A stretch of DNA of 64,000 nt from positions 682,001-746,000 of the forward strand of contig JANQRF010000002.1 of assembly GCA_028289285.1 (NCBI GenBank), in the 5' to 3' direction. Positions 61,390 to 64,000 of the stretch are shown one piece after another. This stretch comes from Alphaproteobacteria bacterium (GTDB taxonomy: Bacteria > Pseudomonadota > Alphaproteobacteria > Micavibrionales > Micavibrionaceae). The notes under the pieces are model-generated. The model was not told the DNA's origin and searched no databases. It was given only the letters and a program-made list of their open reading frames with translations. The translations under genes were made by a program, and so were the position numbers. Each line of letters starts with the position of its first letter. The first letter of the stretch is position 1.

Positions 61390-62885
61390 TGACAAACCTG
61401 ACACACCTCACCCTCGCCGAAGCTTTAAAGGGCTTAGAGAATAAAGATTTCACCTCTGTTGAAATCACGCAGGCCCACCTGGATGCCATGGAAAGCATGC
61501 GTCACCTGAATGCCTATGTGATTGAAACACCGGAAATTGCACTCGCACAGGCAAAGGCCTCTGACGACCGCCGGGCAAAAGGCAATGCCGGCCCGCTTGA
61601 TGGCGCCCCAATCTCTGTCAAAGATGTCTTTTGCACAAAAGAGGTTCAGACGACGGCGTCCAGCCATATATTGGAAGGGTTTATCCCGAAATACGAATCC
61701 ACCGTCACACAAAATATTTTCAATGATGGAGTGGTGATGCTTGGCAAAACGAACATGGATGAATTCGCCATGGGCGCTTCCACAACAACCAGCTATTTTG
61801 GCAATACGATCAACCCATGGAAAAACAAATCCGATCCAGGGAAAGACCTTGTACCAGGTGGATCCTCTGGCGGATCGGCTGCTTCCGTTGCCGCGCGGAT
61901 GGCGCTTGGCTCTTTGGGGTCTGATACAAACGGATCTATCCGTCAGCCCTCTTCTTTTTGTGGTATCACAGGCATTAAGCCAACTTATGGCCGCTGCTCG
62001 CGTTGGGGAATAGTCGCCTTTGCCTCTTCACTGGATCAGGCCGGCGTATTCGGCCGCACGGTTGAAGATTGTGCGCTTTTGTTAAAAAGCGTCTGCGGAC
62101 ACGATCCAAAAGACAGCACATCCGCCAAAATAGATGTGCCTGACTGGCCAAAACTTTTAAGCAGCAATCAGGGTGTGAAAGGTCTCAGGATCGGCATTCC
62201 CAAAGAATTCAGAGTTGACGGTATGCCCGATGAAATTGAAAAGATCTGGCAGCAGGGCATTGACTGGCTGAAAGATGAAGGCGCAGAGATTGTTGATATA
62301 TCTTTGCCACATTCAACCTATTCCGTTCCGGCCTATTATATTATTGCCCCGGCGGAAGCCTCTTCCAACCTCGCCCGGTATGACGGTGTGCGCTACGGGT
62401 TGCGTGAAGATGGAGAAGACCTCATCGAAACCTATGAGAAAACGCGCGCCGCCGGGTTTGGAGATGAGGTTAAACGCCGGATCATGATCGGCACCTATGT
62501 GCTCTCGGCAGGCTATTATGATGCCTATTATATCAAAGCACAAAAAATCCGCCGCTTAATCGTTGAAGATTTCCAAAAGGCTTTTGAAAAATGCGATGCT
62601 CTTTTGGCACCGACTTCTCCTTCCGTCGCCTTTCCGATTGGAGAAAAGCTGGATGATCCGGTCAAAATGTATCTGGAAGATGTGTTTACTAGCCCGGCGT
62701 CCCTGGCAGGTCTGCCGGGCATGTCCGTTCCGGCCGGATTGAATGCAGATGGTTTGCCGCTTGGTCTTCAGATTATCGGCCGTCAATGGGATGAAGAGAT
62801 GGTTTTACGCGTCGGGGCCGCCGTTGAAAAAGCCGCCAATTTCAGCGCTATACCGGAGATGGTTGATACCAAACTGGCAGCTTAG
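61389..62885 (+). CDS. gatA: Aspartyl/glutamyl-tRNA amidotransferase subunit A
   Basis: A 498-residue amidase that provides ammonia for Glu-tRNAGln/Asp-tRNAAsn amidation. The catalytic Lys is in SVKDVF, and the Ser-cis-Ser pair is in [36 protein letters not shown]. Full length. A TAGGCG-CGCCTA hairpin lies on its stop codon without a T run. Confidence 0.97.
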   Translation: MTNLTHLTLAEALKGLENKDFTSVEITQAHLDAMESMRHLNAYVIETPEIALAQAKASDDRRAKGNAGPLDGAPISVKDVFCTKEVQTTASSHILEGFIPKYESTVTQNIFNDGVVMLGKTNMDEFAMGASTTTSYFGNTINPWKNKSDPGKDLVPGGSSGGSAASVAARMALGSLGSDTNGSIRQPSSFCGITGIKPTYGRCSRWGIVAFASSLDQAGVFGRTVEDCALLLKSVCGHDPKDSTSAKIDVPDWPKLLSSNQGVKGLRIGIPKEFRVDGMPDEIEKIWQQGIDWLKDEGAEIVDISLPHSTYSVPAYYIIAPAEASSNLARYDGVRYGLREDGEDLIETYEKTRAAGFGDEVKRRIMIGTYVLSAGYYDAYYIKAQKIRRLIVEDFQKAFEKCDALLAPTSPSVAFPIGEKLDDPVKMYLEDVFTSPASLAGLPGMSVPAGLNADGLPLGLQIIGRQWDEEMVLRVGAAVEKAANFSAIPEMVDTKLAA

Positions 62886-62926
62886 GCGCTAAATCGCCTA
62901 TACTGTTAAATAGAAAAGAGGTTTTC

Positions 62927-63460
62927 ATGCGCCTGCTTGTTTTAGCGTTTTTAGTGATATTGCCTATGACGGCATATGCAACGCCCATCTCCGAACAAAT
63001 GGCCAATAGCTATTACGATAACTGTCTTGGGCAGCAGGCAGATGGAATCTCTCAAAAAAGCAAAGAATTCATGTGCGCCTGCACGGCGGCCAAGATGATG
63101 GATAATATGCAAGTTGAAGATATTCAGGCCATGTCTCAGCAAAACCAAGCCGGGCGCAATGCAACAAATAAAATGCTGGTCGATGTGTATGCGCCGTGCA
63201 TCGAATATCCAGCTTATGATCATTATTACAATACATGCATTACCAATCCCGAGACTGCCAAAATGACCAGCAATACGAAACGTACCTGCTCCTGCCTTGC
63301 TGACCAGGTCGCAGGATACCTTCAAAAGAATGCTCAAACGGTTTTCAAAGATATCCTGATGCGCAATCCAAACATTATCGATCCGATGGGCGCACTAACA
63401 AGCGATAGCCGCTTCCAGCAATTCGCCCAGAGCAAATTAGTTGGTTGTGTCATTAATTAA
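62927..63460 (+). CDS. Secreted cysteine-rich protein with internal repeat
   Basis: A 177-residue protein with an AGAGG ribosome binding site and signal peptide (1-18, cleavage after AYA). The mature part is made of two similar halves: YYDNCLG...FMCACTAAKMMDNM and YYNTCITN...TCSCLADQVAGYL. Each has a C...CxC pattern, plus Cys in APCIEY and VGCVIN, so a disulfide-linked helical repeat is likely. Family not recognised; periplasmic. Confidence 0.7.
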   Translation: MRLLVLAFLVILPMTAYATPISEQMANSYYDNCLGQQADGISQKSKEFMCACTAAKMMDNMQVEDIQAMSQQNQAGRNATNKMLVDVYAPCIEYPAYDHYYNTCITNPETAKMTSNTKRTCSCLADQVAGYLQKNAQTVFKDILMRNPNIIDPMGALTSDSRFQQFAQSKLVGCVIN

Positions 63461-63479
63461 ATTCCTTTAGCTCTGAGAG

Positions 63480-64000
63480 ATGATTTCACTCAACGCCAAA
63501 GACCGGCGCGGGATACTGTTCGCGCTTTTAGGCTTTAGCCTGTTTTCGATCGGGGATATTTTTATCAAGCTCCTTGCCGATGACGGATTTGAGCCTGCCG
63601 AGATCGCGTTTTACCAGAGCCTGTTTTTCCTGCCTTACCTGATCCTGCTCTCGCCATGGATCGGCGGTATCCGGGCAAGCCTGCGCACAGAAAAGCTCTG
63701 GCTTCATATTTTAAGGGCCCTTTTAGGGTTTTGTATTTTCCTGCTGAATATCAATGCGTTTCAAAAACTGGGGCTAAGCCTGTCCTACACGCTTATTTTT
63801 GCCGCCCCGTTTTTTGCAACAATCATGTCCGCCTTGTTTTTAAAGGACCGTGTGCATACCCACCGCTGGACAGCTGTTATAACCGGCTTTGCAGGCGTGC
63901 TTATTGTGCTGCAGCCCTGGCAGGCAGAGATCAAGATGGCTGCTATCGGGCTTATTATCTCGGCCCTTTTAATTTCCATTACTCACCTGATCGCCCGCAA
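63480..64000 (+). CDS. EamA/DMT-family transporter, 3' end cut by window
   Basis: The open frame runs from the ATG at 63480 to the end of the window (173 complete codons). It has about five membrane helices: ILFALLGFSLFSIGDIFIKLL, FLPYLILLSPW, ILRALLGFCIFLLNI, TLIFAAPFFATIMSALFL and ITGFAGVLIVLQPW. The first EamA domain is complete, with the second starting. Likely an exporter of small metabolites. Confidence 0.8.
   Translation, partial: MISLNAKDRRGILFALLGFSLFSIGDIFIKLLADDGFEPAEIAFYQSLFFLPYLILLSPWIGGIRASLRTEKLWLHILRALLGFCIFLLNINAFQKLGLSLSYTLIFAAPFFATIMSALFLKDRVHTHRWTAVITGFAGVLIVLQPWQAEIKMAAIGLIISALLISITHLIAR

Overview
The window looks like chromosome of a mid-GC alphaproteobacterium. The main evidence is the block phoH-ybeY-corC-lnt-XRE-metK-trmB-rimP-nusA-infB-rbfA-truB-rpsO-pnp, plus a suf cluster with an Rrf2-type SUF regulator, a fabA/fabB/fabI set, gatCA, a DUF1491 protein, intracellular PHA depolymerases and a long TipN-like coiled-coil protein. 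Placement within the class is not certain; a Rhodospirillales- or Micavibrio-like lineage is a guess from gene order. I see no tRNA, rRNA, CRISPR array, prophage or intact insertion sequence. No gene-free stretch exceeds about 300 bases.

Layout. 1-9.4 kb: patatin-like lipase, HAD phosphatase, a 1232-residue membrane-anchored coiled-coil protein, an AGCS amino-acid/sodium symporter, two small unknowns and a D-2-hydroxyacid dehydrogenase. 9.4-18.6 kb: miaB, an unknown, then the phoH-ybeY-corC-lnt block (rRNA maturation and lipoprotein acylation), an XRE regulator, metK and trmB. 18.7-29.6 kb: transcription and translation block rimP to pnp, with ppa and gpmA on the opposite strand. 29.6-32.8 kb: CYTH-like protein, SET-domain protein, glycerophosphodiesterase and small conserved unknowns. 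32.8-36.2 kb: fabI, fabB and fabA, for unsaturated and saturated fatty acid synthesis. 36.2-41.2 kb: unknowns, an SH3 protein and dusA. 41.2-47.1 kb: sufA-sufT-sufS-sufD-sufC-sufB and their Rrf2 regulator. 47.3-56.1 kb: small unknowns, a Fur-family regulator, a PAS histidine kinase, upp, an unusual tgt, rpmB, a CobD-like membrane protein and a secreted trypsin-like protease. 56.2-64 kb: two tandem PHA depolymerases, a YgjP-type metallopeptidase, ruvX, gatC, gatA, a secreted cysteine-rich protein and a truncated EamA transporter.

Striking points. (1) Two sequences fit the chromosomal parS consensus TGTTNCACGTGNAACA (8672-8687 and 38558-38573), and four DnaA-box-like 9-mers cluster inside ruvX. 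Together they suggest origin-proximal, segregation-related DNA. (2) Small, AT-rich genes of unknown function sit inside otherwise conserved operons (rimP/nusA, infB/rbfA, fabB/fabI, sufB/sufC) with good ribosome binding sites and tight or overlapping junctions. (3) The Tgt protein lacks three of the four zinc ligands and has a changed base-recognition loop. (4) A short diverged copy of the dusA start lies in frame just upstream of dusA. (5) The metK leader can fold so that the ribosome binding site is paired. (6) Two families of palindromic intergenic repeats are scattered through the window, and one copy supplies the ribosome binding site of rimP.
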